Positions 1-8,924 of a stretch of 64,000 bases of DNA are shown piece by piece (the stretch's first letter is position 1; each line of letters begins with the position of its first letter). The stretch lies in NCBI GenBank assembly GCA_002421425.1, contig DIJZ01000002.1, forward strand, positions 1-64,000, given 5' to 3'. The stretch is from Caldifarciminota bacterium UBA5631. GTDB lineage: Bacteria > Hydrothermota > Hydrothermia > UBA1063. The notes beneath the pieces were generated by a model. That model did not search any database. It saw only the letters and a program-made list of their open reading frames with translations, and was not told where the DNA came from. A program made the position numbers and the translations under genes.

Positions 1-342
1 GATTATGTTGGGTTCTCTTCCTTTCTCTAGCCAGCTTTCCTGCCTGATTTGACAAAGAACTCTTTGCAAGTTCAATTATTATATTTGAGTAATCTCGCAT
101 TGTCAAACAAGGCGAAAAAGAGTATCCGTAACTTACAATCCCTGAAAATATTGAAAAGGGCGCTTTGTTCTCCTCAGAGCATGTCAAAAGGAAAAGACCA
201 AAAGACAAGAATTTTCTTAGACAAACTTGAGTATACTACTGATCACAGAAATACCAATACCTAGTCCAGAAGTTACGAGGCTAAAAGTAGACGTTATAGA
301 AACACTTCTATAAAAGAACTTTAGAAAAAGCCCTCAAAAAAA
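1..342. other. Intergenic stretch, no gene recognised
   Basis: No convincing coding frame. A 71-codon open frame at 49-264 on the plus strand has no ribosome binding site and no recognisable protein character. TTTGACA or TGTCAAA motifs occur near 48, 104 and 184. They resemble the half-sites upstream of the sigma-54 promoter at 2366-2381, but any link is speculative. This may be the 5' region of a gene lying left of the window. Confidence 0.4.
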
Positions 343-367
343 TTTGGGCCCCCTGAGGGGGCCCAAA
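343..367 (-). terminator. Rho-independent terminator of the clostripain gene
   Basis: Perfect inverted repeat TTTGGGCCCCC-TGA-GGGGGCCCAAA with an 11-bp stem and 3-nt loop. In the minus-strand transcript it is followed by a run of seven U (plus-strand A run 336-342). It lies 22 bp past the stop codon of the minus-strand protease gene. The GGGGCCCC core resembles the terminator at 16815-16835. Confidence 0.9.
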
Positions 368-388
368 TACGTTGGTTGCTTAAGCGCG

Positions 389-2338
389 CTATCTCGTTAC
401 AATGAATTTCCCGCTTCTCGTCTCGGTATCAGTAACGAACTGGTAATAGTATACCCCACCTCTTTCAAGCCCGGAATCAATCTTTACATTATATTCACCT
501 GGCTGCTGATATTCACTCACAGCAACCTTCACAAGTTGGCCCAGGGTATTGTAGACCCTCAGAGAGACTCTCTGGGGTGATGTGATCGCATACCTGAAAT
601 AGACAGGTCCTGAAGTTACATTGGACACCACTTCGAACATAGTAACGCTTCCTAACCTTCCGTCTGCAGCGGTTTCACCATTAGGATCAGTAGAGACAGA
701 AGTTGCACCCTTAATGAAGTCATCCCACTTTGTTGAAGAGGCAATAGGAAGATAGTTGTAGTTTGTGTTATAGCTTGACGAGGAAGCTGGATAATAAATT
801 GCAACACCGCGGCAGGAAGAGTAGGTTGAGGAATTCTTATAGTTAAGAACGGCATTCGTAATCCCTGTCATGACGTTGTTTGCTGCAGTTCTGAGTGAAG
901 AAGGAAGGCTTGTATTGCTGTATATATTGTTCGCAAACATGTAAAGGTCTTTGTGATCACTTATATAGAAGCTCTTTGCATTGGTTCTGGCCGTGCTGAT
1001 GGCGCTGCTGTAGCCAGCGTTCCTGGCATTGATGAGCTCCTGAGCGAAAGTATTCAGGTAGGAAACGAGGGTTCCAATATTAGCAAGGTTAACAGAAGCA
1101 AGGGTGGAAAGGCCTGTGGCCGCGTTTACAACAGCCTTCGCAAGGTCTGCAGCGGAGATAGTAGGATTACTATTCATCGTGCTCAGGAAACCTGTATAGT
1201 ACCATCCATTAGCCGCTTCCGTTTCTTCTGAACCGACAAAATAATTCGCATAGTTGCGACAAACATCCATTACTTCAATCATGCCCATTAAGCAGGCATC
1301 AAACCCAACTATGTCTATATTTCTTCCAAGGTAACTCTTTATAGACGAAAGAGCACTTCCCAGTTCTCCATTATATACATTTATCTGGGCGTTACTGGAA
1401 GACATATCAACGGAAACTCCCTTGAAGATCGGGGACTCTTCTGGTCCAGACTTATACCAGCCATCTCCATGATCCCACAGGACCAGGAAATACTTGTTAG
1501 CAGGATAGTTCTGGATGGCCCACTGGGCAAAGGAAACGAGTGTATTAGGGTCACCCATATTCACTTCCCCAATGTCCTGGATCAGCGTGGATACCACCGT
1601 AGAAGAGTTGCTTGCATCATTCGTAACGTAATACCTTCTGCAAGTAGTCCAGTTCCCGTTAGAAGTATCGTACCCTGAAATTCTATCCCACTGTACAACA
1701 ACATTTCTATAACTATTGGAACCACCACCGTACTCCATTTCGTTCATGTCGGCGGTGCCGTAGCTTTCCAGGTCGTTATCAGCATTCATGTAGACCATTA
1801 TGGTCCACTCTTTTGTGGAAGGTGGTGTTGTTCCACCTGAAGTGGCAGTTAACACAATATTGTCAACGTAAACACCAGTGTCAGTCACAGAAGCGTCGGA
1901 ATAAAAACGGAATCTGATTTGAGTCGCGGAAGTTGGAATGGTAACTGTTGCCTGCTGCCAGCTTCTGTATCTCCCACTCTTTGACCACGCCGTCGTCCAG
2001 GCAGAACCGTTGTAATAATCAACATACAAGAAGTCATAGTTTGCTTCAGTATCCATCCAGTAGTAGAAAGTGAGGGTAGCAGAGGAATAGCTTGACAACG
2101 AAACTAATCTATAGAAGTAATTGGTCACGCTGTTTCCGTAAGTTACATAGCCGGTGCATTTTGCAGAATAAGAGGCAGAATAGTACTGAGAGGATACTTT
2201 TGTCCATGTATGCGTGGAATTCGATGAATATGTGGTCCATCCCGTCGGGAAGTTCGTCATATCATCGGAGATTATTGTAGTCTGGGCCATAAGGCCTGTT
2301 GCTATCAGGATTCCTATTACTACTATAATTTTCTTCAT
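389..2338 (-). CDS. Secreted clostripain-like (C11) cysteine protease with C-terminal sorting domain
   Basis: 649 aa. Residues 1-19 form a Sec signal peptide ending MAQ. Residues about 20-170 are a beta-rich jelly-roll-like domain of the kind seen in secreted proteases. A C11 peptidase domain follows and begins EWTIMVYMNADNDLE. It carries the catalytic His in FLVLWDHGDGW and the catalytic Cys in IVGFDACLMGM. The last ~80 residues (SLRVYNTLGQLV...GVYYYQFV...GKFIV) match the type A C-terminal domain used by type IX secretion or the related FlgD-like Ig fold. The start is supported by AAAGGAG at 2349-2355. The gene sits behind a sigma-54 type promoter and next to a sigma-54 activator gene, so tightly regulated extracellular proteolysis is inferred. 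The secretion route is inferred from the tail only. Confidence 0.9.
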   Translation of the reverse strand: MKKIIVVIGILIATGLMAQTTIISDDMTNFPTGWTTYSSNSTHTWTKVSSQYYSASYSAKCTGYVTYGNSVTNYFYRLVSLSSYSSATLTFYYWMDTEANYDFLYVDYYNGSAWTTAWSKSGRYRSWQQATVTIPTSATQIRFRFYSDASVTDTGVYVDNIVLTATSGGTTPPSTKEWTIMVYMNADNDLESYGTADMNEMEYGGGSNSYRNVVVQWDRISGYDTSNGNWTTCRRYYVTNDASNSSTVVSTLIQDIGEVNMGDPNTLVSFAQWAIQNYPANKYFLVLWDHGDGWYKSGPEESPIFKGVSVDMSSSNAQINVYNGELGSALSSIKSYLGRNIDIVGFDACLMGMIEVMDVCRNYANYFVGSEETEAANGWYYTGFLSTMNSNPTISAADLAKAVVNAATGLSTLASVNLANIGTLVSYLNTFAQELINARNAGYSSAISTARTNAKSFYISDHKDLYMFANNIYSNTSLPSSLRTAANNVMTGITNAVLNYKNSSTYSSCRGVAIYYPASSSSYNTNYNYLPIASSTKWDDFIKGATSVSTDPNGETAADGRLGSVTMFEVVSNVTSGPVYFRYAITSPQRVSLRVYNTLGQLVKVAVSEYQQPGEYNVKIDSGLERGGVYYYQFVTDTETRSGKFIVTR

Positions 2339-2365
2339 AGATTCACGCTCCTTTGAAACTAATAT

Positions 2366-2381
2366 TGCAAATTATGTGCCA
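2366..2381 (-). promoter_or_regulatory. Sigma-54 (-24/-12) promoter of the clostripain gene
   Basis: On the minus strand the sequence is TGGCACATAATTTGCA. The GG and GC dinucleotides are 10 nt apart, as the sigma-54 consensus TGGCAC-N5-TTGCA requires. The predicted start is near 2355, giving a leader of about 17 nt with the Shine-Dalgarno at its 5' end. No second match was noticed in the window. The sigma-54 activator gene lies immediately upstream, which strengthens the call. Confidence 0.82.
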
Positions 2382-2441
2382 GAAGCATCCTCTGCCGAAT
2401 TCCGCGTCAAACTGCACAATTTCGAAATTCCCTTTTTGGAC

Positions 2442-2530
2442 GGGTGTCAGAATTTTTAACAGTTAAATGCGCCAATCCTCTGTTTGCTTTGACAACACTG
2501 TGTTTTAGTGTGTTCAATTTCTTGACACCC
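2442..2530. promoter_or_regulatory. Putative enhancer sites for the sigma-54 activator
   Basis: Upstream of the -24/-12 promoter there is an imperfect palindrome, TTGACAACACT (2489-2499), 7 nt, AGTGTGTTCAA (2507-2517). It is flanked by GGGTGTCA (2442-2449) and TTGACACCC (2522-2530), which are inverted relative to each other. Distances of roughly 60-165 bp from the promoter suit upstream activator sequences. That the neighbouring activator binds here is inference. Confidence 0.5.
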
Positions 2531-3840
2531 TAACCTTGTTCAATAGAATCTCGTAAGCCAAGGTCCTTCATTTTCATCTGAAGCCAACGCCTTGACATAC
2601 CCAGGTATTGCGCAGTTTTAGTAATATTCCAACGATTTAACTCAAGGGCATCGGAAATATATTGTCTTTCAAAGTTTCTCCTGGCCTCCTCAAAGTTATT
2701 TACCAACGTCTTAAGGTCAAGGCTCGATCTTATTTTCTGGACTGCAACGGGGCCCTGTTTAACTTCATCAACAAGGGAATGTATAAAATACTTAAGCTCT
2801 CTCACATTTCCGGGCCACTGATAGGCTCTGAGCAGATTCATTCCTTCTTCAGTAAAATACACTCTTCCTTTACTAAAACATTGCAGAAAATGCTGTGCAA
2901 GCTCCTGGATATGGTGGACCCTTTCCCTAAGGGGAGGTATGTAGATTTCCGTACCTTTGAGTCTGTAGTACAAATCTTTTCTGAATTTACCTTTTTTTAT
3001 GTACTCTTTAAGGGGCCTGTTCGTAGCTGCGATGAATTTCACGTCCACCTTTGTAGGCTTAACCGCTCCAATTTTCCAGAACTCTCCTTTTTCGATAACT
3101 CTCAACAATTTAGACTGTGTATACATCGACATTTCGCCTATTTCGTCGAGGAAAAGTGTACCTCCGCTTGCGATCTCTATCTTACCCTTTAAGCCGGTTT
3201 TTGAAGAACCTGTGTAAGAGTTCGGCTCGTGGCCAAAGAGCTCATTCTCGAAGAGTCCATGAGGAATCGCGCCACAGTTTACAGCAACGAAGGGCCCATC
3301 CCTTCCTGAGAGTCGGTGAATCATTTCCGCAACCACTTCTTTGCCGACTCCAGTTTCACCAAGGATTAGACACGGAAGCGAAGAAGCAGCAGCTTTGTTA
3401 ATTTTTTCAACAATGTGGTGTGGGATACCTGGAACTGATTGAGGCTCACTTTCACCAATTGAGTCAATTGTTGTATGAACGGAAAATAGAAATATCAGCA
3501 AGAGCGTTGACAACCACGCTATATCAGAGGACTTCACTTTAAGGTGAAAGAACCATTTCTTTTCAGAAATTACCAGCGGAATCTGGATAAGTGTCACGTT
3601 TCCATCCTCACAGGAAAGAAGCGGCCCTGCCTCTCTGACCTCAGAACCGATTACACTAAAATCAAACACCACATTTAAGATCCCGCAGCTTTTAAGTAGG
3701 TTCGAGAAATTCTGTGTCACCTGTTCAACGAATGTTGGAATTTTAGCAGGAGAGATTGAGAGCCTTGGGAGCGCATGCTCCACAAAAAACTTTAGGACCA
3801 AGTTACTATAACTTTTGAAATTTAAAACATCCTTTGCCAT
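2530..3840 (-). CDS. Sigma-54-dependent transcriptional activator (AAA+ bEBP), variant GAFTGA loop
   Basis: 436 aa from the ATG at 3840. The N-terminal ~110 residues are not recognised as a known sensor, and a hydrophobic stretch (WLSTLLLIFLFSV) precedes the AAA+ domain. The central domain has Walker A GETGVGKE, Walker B GGTLFLDEIGEM and arginine-finger region. The loop normally reading GAFTGA reads NSYTGS, keeping only the T-G core. The C-terminal ~40 residues are a Fis-type helix-turn-helix (WNITKTAQYLGMSRRWLQ). No receiver, GAF or PAS domain is obvious. An alternative GTG start at 3906 has AAGGTGA in front of it. I prefer the ATG because a promoter lies exactly at leaderless distance. Its likely target is the adjacent clostripain gene. 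Confidence 0.85.
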   Translation of the reverse strand: MAKDVLNFKSYSNLVLKFFVEHALPRLSISPAKIPTFVEQVTQNFSNLLKSCGILNVVFDFSVIGSEVREAGPLLSCEDGNVTLIQIPLVISEKKWFFHLKVKSSDIAWLSTLLLIFLFSVHTTIDSIGESEPQSVPGIPHHIVEKINKAAASSLPCLILGETGVGKEVVAEMIHRLSGRDGPFVAVNCGAIPHGLFENELFGHEPNSYTGSSKTGLKGKIEIASGGTLFLDEIGEMSMYTQSKLLRVIEKGEFWKIGAVKPTKVDVKFIAATNRPLKEYIKKGKFRKDLYYRLKGTEIYIPPLRERVHHIQELAQHFLQCFSKGRVYFTEEGMNLLRAYQWPGNVRELKYFIHSLVDEVKQGPVAVQKIRSSLDLKTLVNNFEEARRNFERQYISDALELNRWNITKTAQYLGMSRRWLQMKMKDLGLRDSIEQG

Positions 3841-3846
3841 AGAATT

Positions 3847-3875
3847 ATGATAAAATTTGCGCTTACCAGATTCAA
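3847..3875 (-). promoter_or_regulatory. Promoter TTGAAT-N17-TATCAT, leaderless start
   Basis: On the minus strand TTGAAT (3870-3875) is 17 nt from TATCAT (3847-3852). Six nucleotides separate the -10 element from the ATG at 3840. Transcription would therefore begin at or next to the start codon, as at several other promoters here. Confidence 0.5.
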
Positions 3876-3979
3876 CATTTTGCCTGGTATGAATAGTTTT
3901 TCGCACCCATCACCTTCCCCTGCATTGCGTTAGGAATTCCCTTTACAAAGATTTATATTTAAACTCAAAGGAGAGCAAA

Positions 3980-6979
3980 ATGCGAAAAAATATTTCTACT
4001 GCAGCAATTCTGATTCTACTTCTTGCCTCTTCACTCAGGGCAGAAAAAGTTGTGGAAATCCCTTTAACGAAGAGTGAGTGGCGGGAATTAGAGAAAACCA
4101 TCCCCGGTGCATACTTTACACGCCCAACCGATAAGGGAATCGCAATCTTAATAGAGGACGAAAGTCTTAAGAATCTAGAAGACCTTGGAATACGCTACGT
4201 TATTCTTGAAGACCTGACTGAGGAAAAAAGGCTATATTACACAGGAAAGAGTCAGTATCACACCTATTCTCAGATGAGTGCAGATCTAAGTCAGCTTGCT
4301 CAAAACTACTCAACCATTGCAAAGCTTGACACTATTGGCTACAGCATTCAGGGACGTCCAATTCTCTGCCTCAAGATTTCGGACAACCCTACCATCAACG
4401 AACCAGAGCCGAAAGTGCGCTTTGTAGGAGCTCATCACGGGAATGAGTGGATTTCAGCGGAGGTCCCGTTCCTATACGCTAAATACTTGCTGGAAAACTA
4501 TTCCTCTAATCAAAGTGTGCAAAGCCTAGTCAACTCCAGAGAAATATATATAGTACCCATAGTAAATCCGGATGGGCACGTATCTCAAACACGATACAAC
4601 GCTAACGGAGTAGATCTGAACCGAAATTACGGTTACATACAAAACAATTCAGGAAGTGGCCCTTTCAGTGAACCTGAAACCAGGGCGATTCACGAATATT
4701 CAAAGACTCGAAGCTTTAATATGAGCCTCTCCTTCCACTCTGGAGCAGTATACGTGAACTACCTTTGGAACTATACCCCGGTCAGATGCGCCGACGATAG
4801 ATACAACAATCTGGTCTACTACTACTCCCAGCAGTATGGGAGTATTACGGGGTATCCGATTACCGAAGGATACGAATGGTACCAAACTCTGGGAGACCTG
4901 AATGACTATTCATACGGAATAAACGGAGACATAGACTGGACTATTGAAGTCTCAAACAGTTACATACCTGACCCCTCTCAGATTGACCCAATTTTTAATG
5001 CCAACAGACCCGCCATGGATCTTTTTGCAAGAAAAATGGGGCAGGGTATTGGTGGATTCGTTTTTGACAGCCTCACAGGTGATACAATAAAGATTGCAAG
5101 AGTTACTATCTATCCAGTAAATTGGCCAGTTTGGGCAGACAGAAACACGGGAGATTTCATAAGACCTTTGCTCCCTGGCACTTACAGCATAAAAGTTGAG
5201 GCACCAGGCTACGCACCAAAAACTATCTCAGGGGTAACCGTTCAAACAGATACTCTTACCTGGGTAAATGTTTTTTTAACCCCGAGACAAGATAAACGTA
5301 TAAGCCTCTATAAACCCGAAATTATATACATAAACGCTCAAAATGCCGTAATAACTGGAGACACCTTTCAGACTCATTATGCTCTTGGAGACCCCGATGG
5401 TCTTTTTTACAGTCTTGGTGTCTCGGGATATGCCGTCTTTGACCTCGGGGCTGAACTCAAGGCAGAGTCGATATACGTTTACGAAGGAAACGATGGAACT
5501 CCCAATGAGGGTTTCGATATCTACGTTTCAAATTCTCCTTACGGTACGTGGACACACGTGGGAGGAAGGGCTTATGGGAATGCAATTATCCCCTCCAACA
5601 ACACCTTCAGGTATATAAAGATTGTGGACGATGGAGATGGGAGTTCATCGGTGAGAAAATGTGGATATGACCTTGATGCCATCGTCGTTAAGGTGAAGCC
5701 CGCAATTGAGCTGGTTCGCTATACGGTAAACGAACTCTCTGGCAATGGCAATGGAATTGTAAATCCGGGAGAAGATGGAGTCTTAGCTTTTTTAATTAAG
5801 AATAGCTCTCCTGCGGGAATCAGCGTGCTTTCCGTTGTTCCACAATGCACGGACCCGTTTATACAGTTCAACGAAGATAGTGTAATAATCTATTCAATGA
5901 ATCCGGGGCAGGAAGTTTTAGATTCCCTTATTTTCTTAACCAGTGAAAATCTGCCCTTTGACTATAGTGCGAATATGAACCTGGAGATTCATGCTGAAGG
6001 TTACACAATTAATTTTCCTCTCACCCTTCTCCTGAACCAGAAAGACTCAACAGTATATACCGGGCCCGACGGGTTTGGATATTACGCCTACGACTCTATG
6101 GACTCCCTTTACAGTGAATTTGAACCTTTCAGCTTTAGAGACATCTCCTCCTCTGGTACCATAATTTCTCAGATTACAAATTCCGACGATGCCACGACCC
6201 AACTGAGTCTTCCATTTACATTCAAATATTATGGCCTTAACTATAACAATCTATCGGTCTGTTCTAATGGATGGATCGCATTAGGCACGACCACTTCTAA
6301 CACCTGCAACAACAGGCCCATTCCGGACCCTTCAAACCCGCCAGCACTCATAGCTCCCTTCTTTGCTGATCTTGACCCTTCCTCATCGGGCGACGTCTAC
6401 TATTACTATGACGTGTCCTCCCACGAATTCATAATAATGTGGAAGAATGTCAGGTTATGGGGGAGTGGAACCAGTGCCACCTTCGAAGTTCTCTTGAGAG
6501 ACCCTTCCTATTATTCAACTCTTACCGGAGACGGCGAAATCGTATTCATCTATGGGAGTATGCCTCAAAATGCAACGGCTACAGTCGGAATCGAAAGCCC
6601 AAATCATGGGACAGGGATTCAGTGTTACTACAACGGCACCTATGATCCCTCAATCTCAACGATCAGGTCCGGTCAGTTTATAAAATTTACTACAGATCCT
6701 CCTTCTGGAACGCCGGTGGCAGAGACACACGCTCCAGCGGTCAGGATACAGACCTCCATGGTCACGAACTCTTTCAGCTTTGAAACAGCAAACATCTCGA
6801 CAGGAAAACTGTTAATCTTCGACGCATCAGGGCGATTGATTACATCAAGGCATTTTGTTGCATCAAAAGAGCCGCAAACTGTGCCATTAAAGAGTCTGCC
6901 AGCAGGTGTCTATTTCGCTGTTATAGCAGCGCCTGAAAGAGGTTATTACAGGACCTTTAAATTTGTGAAGATTGAGTAA
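3980..6979 (+). CDS. Secreted M14 zinc carboxypeptidase with C-terminal sorting domain
   Basis: 999 aa. Signal peptide is about residues 1-21 (ends SLRA). An N-terminal extension to about residue 90 precedes the M14 domain. Zinc ligands appear as HHGNE near residue 153 and the later His in SFHSG. DLNRNY carries the substrate-binding Arg, and DWTIEVS carries the catalytic Glu. A carboxypeptidase regulatory-like beta domain follows (GGFVFDSLTGDTI..., about 355-435), then beta-rich extracellular modules. The final ~75 residues (LLIFDASGRLI...AGVYFAVI...FKFVKIE) form a Por-like sorting domain similar to that of the clostripain protein. AAAGGAG at 3967-3973 fixes the start. The 3' end overlaps the next gene by 8 nt. 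A role in peptide scavenging is inferred. Confidence 0.9.
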   Translation: MRKNISTAAILILLLASSLRAEKVVEIPLTKSEWRELEKTIPGAYFTRPTDKGIAILIEDESLKNLEDLGIRYVILEDLTEEKRLYYTGKSQYHTYSQMSADLSQLAQNYSTIAKLDTIGYSIQGRPILCLKISDNPTINEPEPKVRFVGAHHGNEWISAEVPFLYAKYLLENYSSNQSVQSLVNSREIYIVPIVNPDGHVSQTRYNANGVDLNRNYGYIQNNSGSGPFSEPETRAIHEYSKTRSFNMSLSFHSGAVYVNYLWNYTPVRCADDRYNNLVYYYSQQYGSITGYPITEGYEWYQTLGDLNDYSYGINGDIDWTIEVSNSYIPDPSQIDPIFNANRPAMDLFARKMGQGIGGFVFDSLTGDTIKIARVTIYPVNWPVWADRNTGDFIRPLLPGTYSIKVEAPGYAPKTISGVTVQTDTLTWVNVFLTPRQDKRISLYKPEIIYINAQNAVITGDTFQTHYALGDPDGLFYSLGVSGYAVFDLGAELKAESIYVYEGNDGTPNEGFDIYVSNSPYGTWTHVGGRAYGNAIIPSNNTFRYIKIVDDGDGSSSVRKCGYDLDAIVVKVKPAIELVRYTVNELSGNGNGIVNPGEDGVLAFLIKNSSPAGISVLSVVPQCTDPFIQFNEDSVIIYSMNPGQEVLDSLIFLTSENLPFDYSANMNLEIHAEGYTINFPLTLLLNQKDSTVYTGPDGFGYYAYDSMDSLYSEFEPFSFRDISSSGTIISQITNSDDATTQLSLPFTFKYYGLNYNNLSVCSNGWIALGTTTSNTCNNRPIPDPSNPPALIAPFFADLDPSSSGDVYYYYDVSSHEFIIMWKNVRLWGSGTSATFEVLLRDPSYYSTLTGDGEIVFIYGSMPQNATATVGIESPNHGTGIQCYYNGTYDPSISTIRSGQFIKFTTDPPSGTPVAETHAPAVRIQTSMVTNSFSFETANISTGKLLIFDASGRLITSRHFVASKEPQTVPLKSLPAGVYFAVIAAPERGYYRTFKFVKIE

Positions 6980-8357
6980 GTTCAGACCTGCGCTGGTTCC
7001 CTGGTTCTACTTTTCGCTGGCCCTGGGAACCGGCGTCCTTTTGGGTTTTTCGGGAAGGCATTCCCTGATCGGTATACCGATTTCCATCCTCATCGTGCTC
7101 GCAACACTTTTGAGGAACCCCGATTTACTTTTTCTACTGCTATTTATCTTGATCGGTTACTATAGAATACAGCCCGAGGTGAGATTTAGAACCCTCCTTG
7201 AAGGAAAGGACGAGGCAAAGGTCCATGGAAAATTCAGAATCTATAACGAGAGTCTACTTCGGGTCGAAGGCGCTGGGCTATTCCTCCGCACTTCCCTTCC
7301 GGGATTCCAGCAAGGTTCTCTGGTAGAAATTGAAGGAAGTTATAGAAAAGAATTTAATGCTGTTTTACCATCAAGGGTCGCGTTTATCAAGAAAAGCAGC
7401 TCACCCTTTGACATAATACACAACAGAATTAATCTTGATCTTTTTCAAATTTTTGGAAGCTACGAGGAAGGACTGCTCATCAAAGCGCTCCTCACAGGCG
7501 ATCGAAAGGGCCTGAGCAAGAAAATAGTGGAAGATTTCAGAAAAGCCGGAGCTGCCCACGTGCTTGCAATCTCAGGCCTCCATATTGGGTTCTTATTCCT
7601 GTTTGTGTCAACATTTCTAATGTTTCTTTTAAGGAAACGTCTTTTTGCTGAGGTGCTGGCGGTTCTTGTAATTTCAATTTATGCTCTCTCCCTTGGGCCC
7701 CTCGCTCCCTGTATAAGAGCCCTCATATTCATAATTCTTGTCGTATTGAGCAGTTGGACTGGACGAAGGATTCTCGCTGCAAATATCTGGGGCATTTCCT
7801 CCGTTGTTACTCTTATTTTCTGGCCCTCTTTCATTAAGGACCCGTCTTTCCTCTTTTCCTATCTATCCATCTTCAGTTACATATACGTGAAGGACTTTTT
7901 AGGTATGGAGACAAAGGGACCCTCCATAGTCAGAAAAATTCAAGGATACGTAATAACAGTTACTGCGCCGCTCTTCTTCACTTTTTCGCTTCAAGCACGT
8001 TTTTTCTACAGAATATCATTCCTCGGGTTAATCTCTAACCTGTTATTTGTGCCAATGGTCTTCCTCCTTATTTTCGAAGCCTTCCTCGCTTTAGCCCTCT
8101 TCGAATCAGGCCTTTCGCTGTGGCAGCCTTTCCGAAATTGCGCCGTTTTTATTACAAAGAACCTATTACATCTCGCAGAACTTTTAGGAAGTTTGCCTGG
8201 AAACAGCGTTGAAGTTCAACCGACTATGTTGCTTTTTGCATTCCATTTACTTTCCATTATTCTGTTTACGTTTTTCTTTTTGAAATCTTTTAAAAAAGTT
8301 CGTTCAACGGAGGTCTATTATGAAGGACTTCATCGAAAAGGGCAGCAGAGAAATTAA
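6972..8357 (+). CDS. ComEC/Rec2-family membrane protein lacking the C-terminal hydrolase domain
   Basis: 461 aa with a TTG start overlapping the upstream stop by 8 nt. N-terminal membrane segments and a soluble OB-like part (about 60-145) precede the Competence domain with its hallmark LTGDRKGLS and HVLAISGLHIG, then many transmembrane helices. Full ComEC proteins run to about 700-800 residues and end in a metallo-beta-lactamase-like domain. This one stops after the last helices, so that domain is missing. ComEC forms the inner-membrane channel for single-stranded DNA in natural transformation. Whether this short form still does so is uncertain. Confidence 0.85.
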   Translation: MSKFRPALVPWFYFSLALGTGVLLGFSGRHSLIGIPISILIVLATLLRNPDLLFLLLFILIGYYRIQPEVRFRTLLEGKDEAKVHGKFRIYNESLLRVEGAGLFLRTSLPGFQQGSLVEIEGSYRKEFNAVLPSRVAFIKKSSSPFDIIHNRINLDLFQIFGSYEEGLLIKALLTGDRKGLSKKIVEDFRKAGAAHVLAISGLHIGFLFLFVSTFLMFLLRKRLFAEVLAVLVISIYALSLGPLAPCIRALIFIILVVLSSWTGRRILAANIWGISSVVTLIFWPSFIKDPSFLFSYLSIFSYIYVKDFLGMETKGPSIVRKIQGYVITVTAPLFFTFSLQARFFYRISFLGLISNLLFVPMVFLLIFEAFLALALFESGLSLWQPFRNCAVFITKNLLHLAELLGSLPGNSVEVQPTMLLFAFHLLSIILFTFFFLKSFKKVRSTEVYYEGLHRKGQQRN

Positions 8358-8715
8358 GCAGGAAGACGTAGAAAAGGTAATAAAACAGGAGCACGAAATT
8401 AAACAAAAGATAGCAAGAGTAGATAAGAAAATTTACGAGGAGCTCCGGGAGGATGTTTTTCTACTTTTCAGTCTGCTCAGGGACTACTGGAGCGGTAACT
8501 ACAAAGTTGTGCCGTGGCGGACTATCGCTCTCGCAGCATTCGCCTTCCTATACCTCCTGAATCCCCTGGATCTTCTCCCTGACCTTCTCTTACCAACAGG
8601 GCTCTTTGACGATGTGGCTGTATTTCTCTTCGTCCTCGCGTCCGTGAGAGGCGACCTAGAAAAGTACAAAACGTGGAAAGCATCTATTGATGGGCAAAAA
8701 GACACGCTAACTTGA
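8320..8715 (+). CDS. DUF1232 (YkvA-like) membrane protein
   Basis: 131 aa. A charged helical N-terminus (1-60) precedes the DUF1232 signature, with WRTIALAAFAFLYLLNPLDLLPD and LPTGLFDDVAVFLFV forming two hydrophobic segments. The start is supported by GGAGG about 8 nt upstream, inside the end of the preceding gene, so the two genes overlap by 38 nt and are likely co-translated. The function of this family is not established. Confidence 0.85.
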   Translation: MKDFIEKGSREIKQEDVEKVIKQEHEIKQKIARVDKKIYEELREDVFLLFSLLRDYWSGNYKVVPWRTIALAAFAFLYLLNPLDLLPDLLLPTGLFDDVAVFLFVLASVRGDLEKYKTWKASIDGQKDTLT

Positions 8716-8924
8716 CCATTTAGATATGAAACAGTATATTCTCAAAAGCATGGAAAACCTGTCTTACTCTAACTCACAGACAATCAAGGACTTACATAAA
8801 TGCTTAAAATTCAAAAGGTTATGCCTTTTTCTACAACAAATCCACATTGAATCTGTGGAAAACTTTATAACGTCTTGCAAGAAAAAAACTTAGATTCTAA
8901 TTATTTGTGAACAAGGAGTGTTTT
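8716..8924. other. Probable oriC portion upstream of dnaA
   Basis: AT-rich, about 200 bp between the DUF1232 gene and dnaA. TGTGGAAAA (8854-8862, reverse of TTTTCCACA) faces AATCCACA (8839-8846), making an inverted pair of DnaA-box-like sites. TTTTCCACA is found again past dnaA. Location next to dnaA and dnaN is the classical origin context, but replication start was not tested. Confidence 0.55.

Noticed and set aside
49..264. 71-codon open frame on the plus strand
   Set aside because: No ribosome binding site and no recognisable protein pattern; AT-rich non-coding DNA gives such frames by chance.
343..367. GC-rich hairpins at 343 and 16815 as insertion-sequence ends
   Set aside because: Both are followed by U tracts just past stop codons and have no transposase nearby; they are ordinary terminators.
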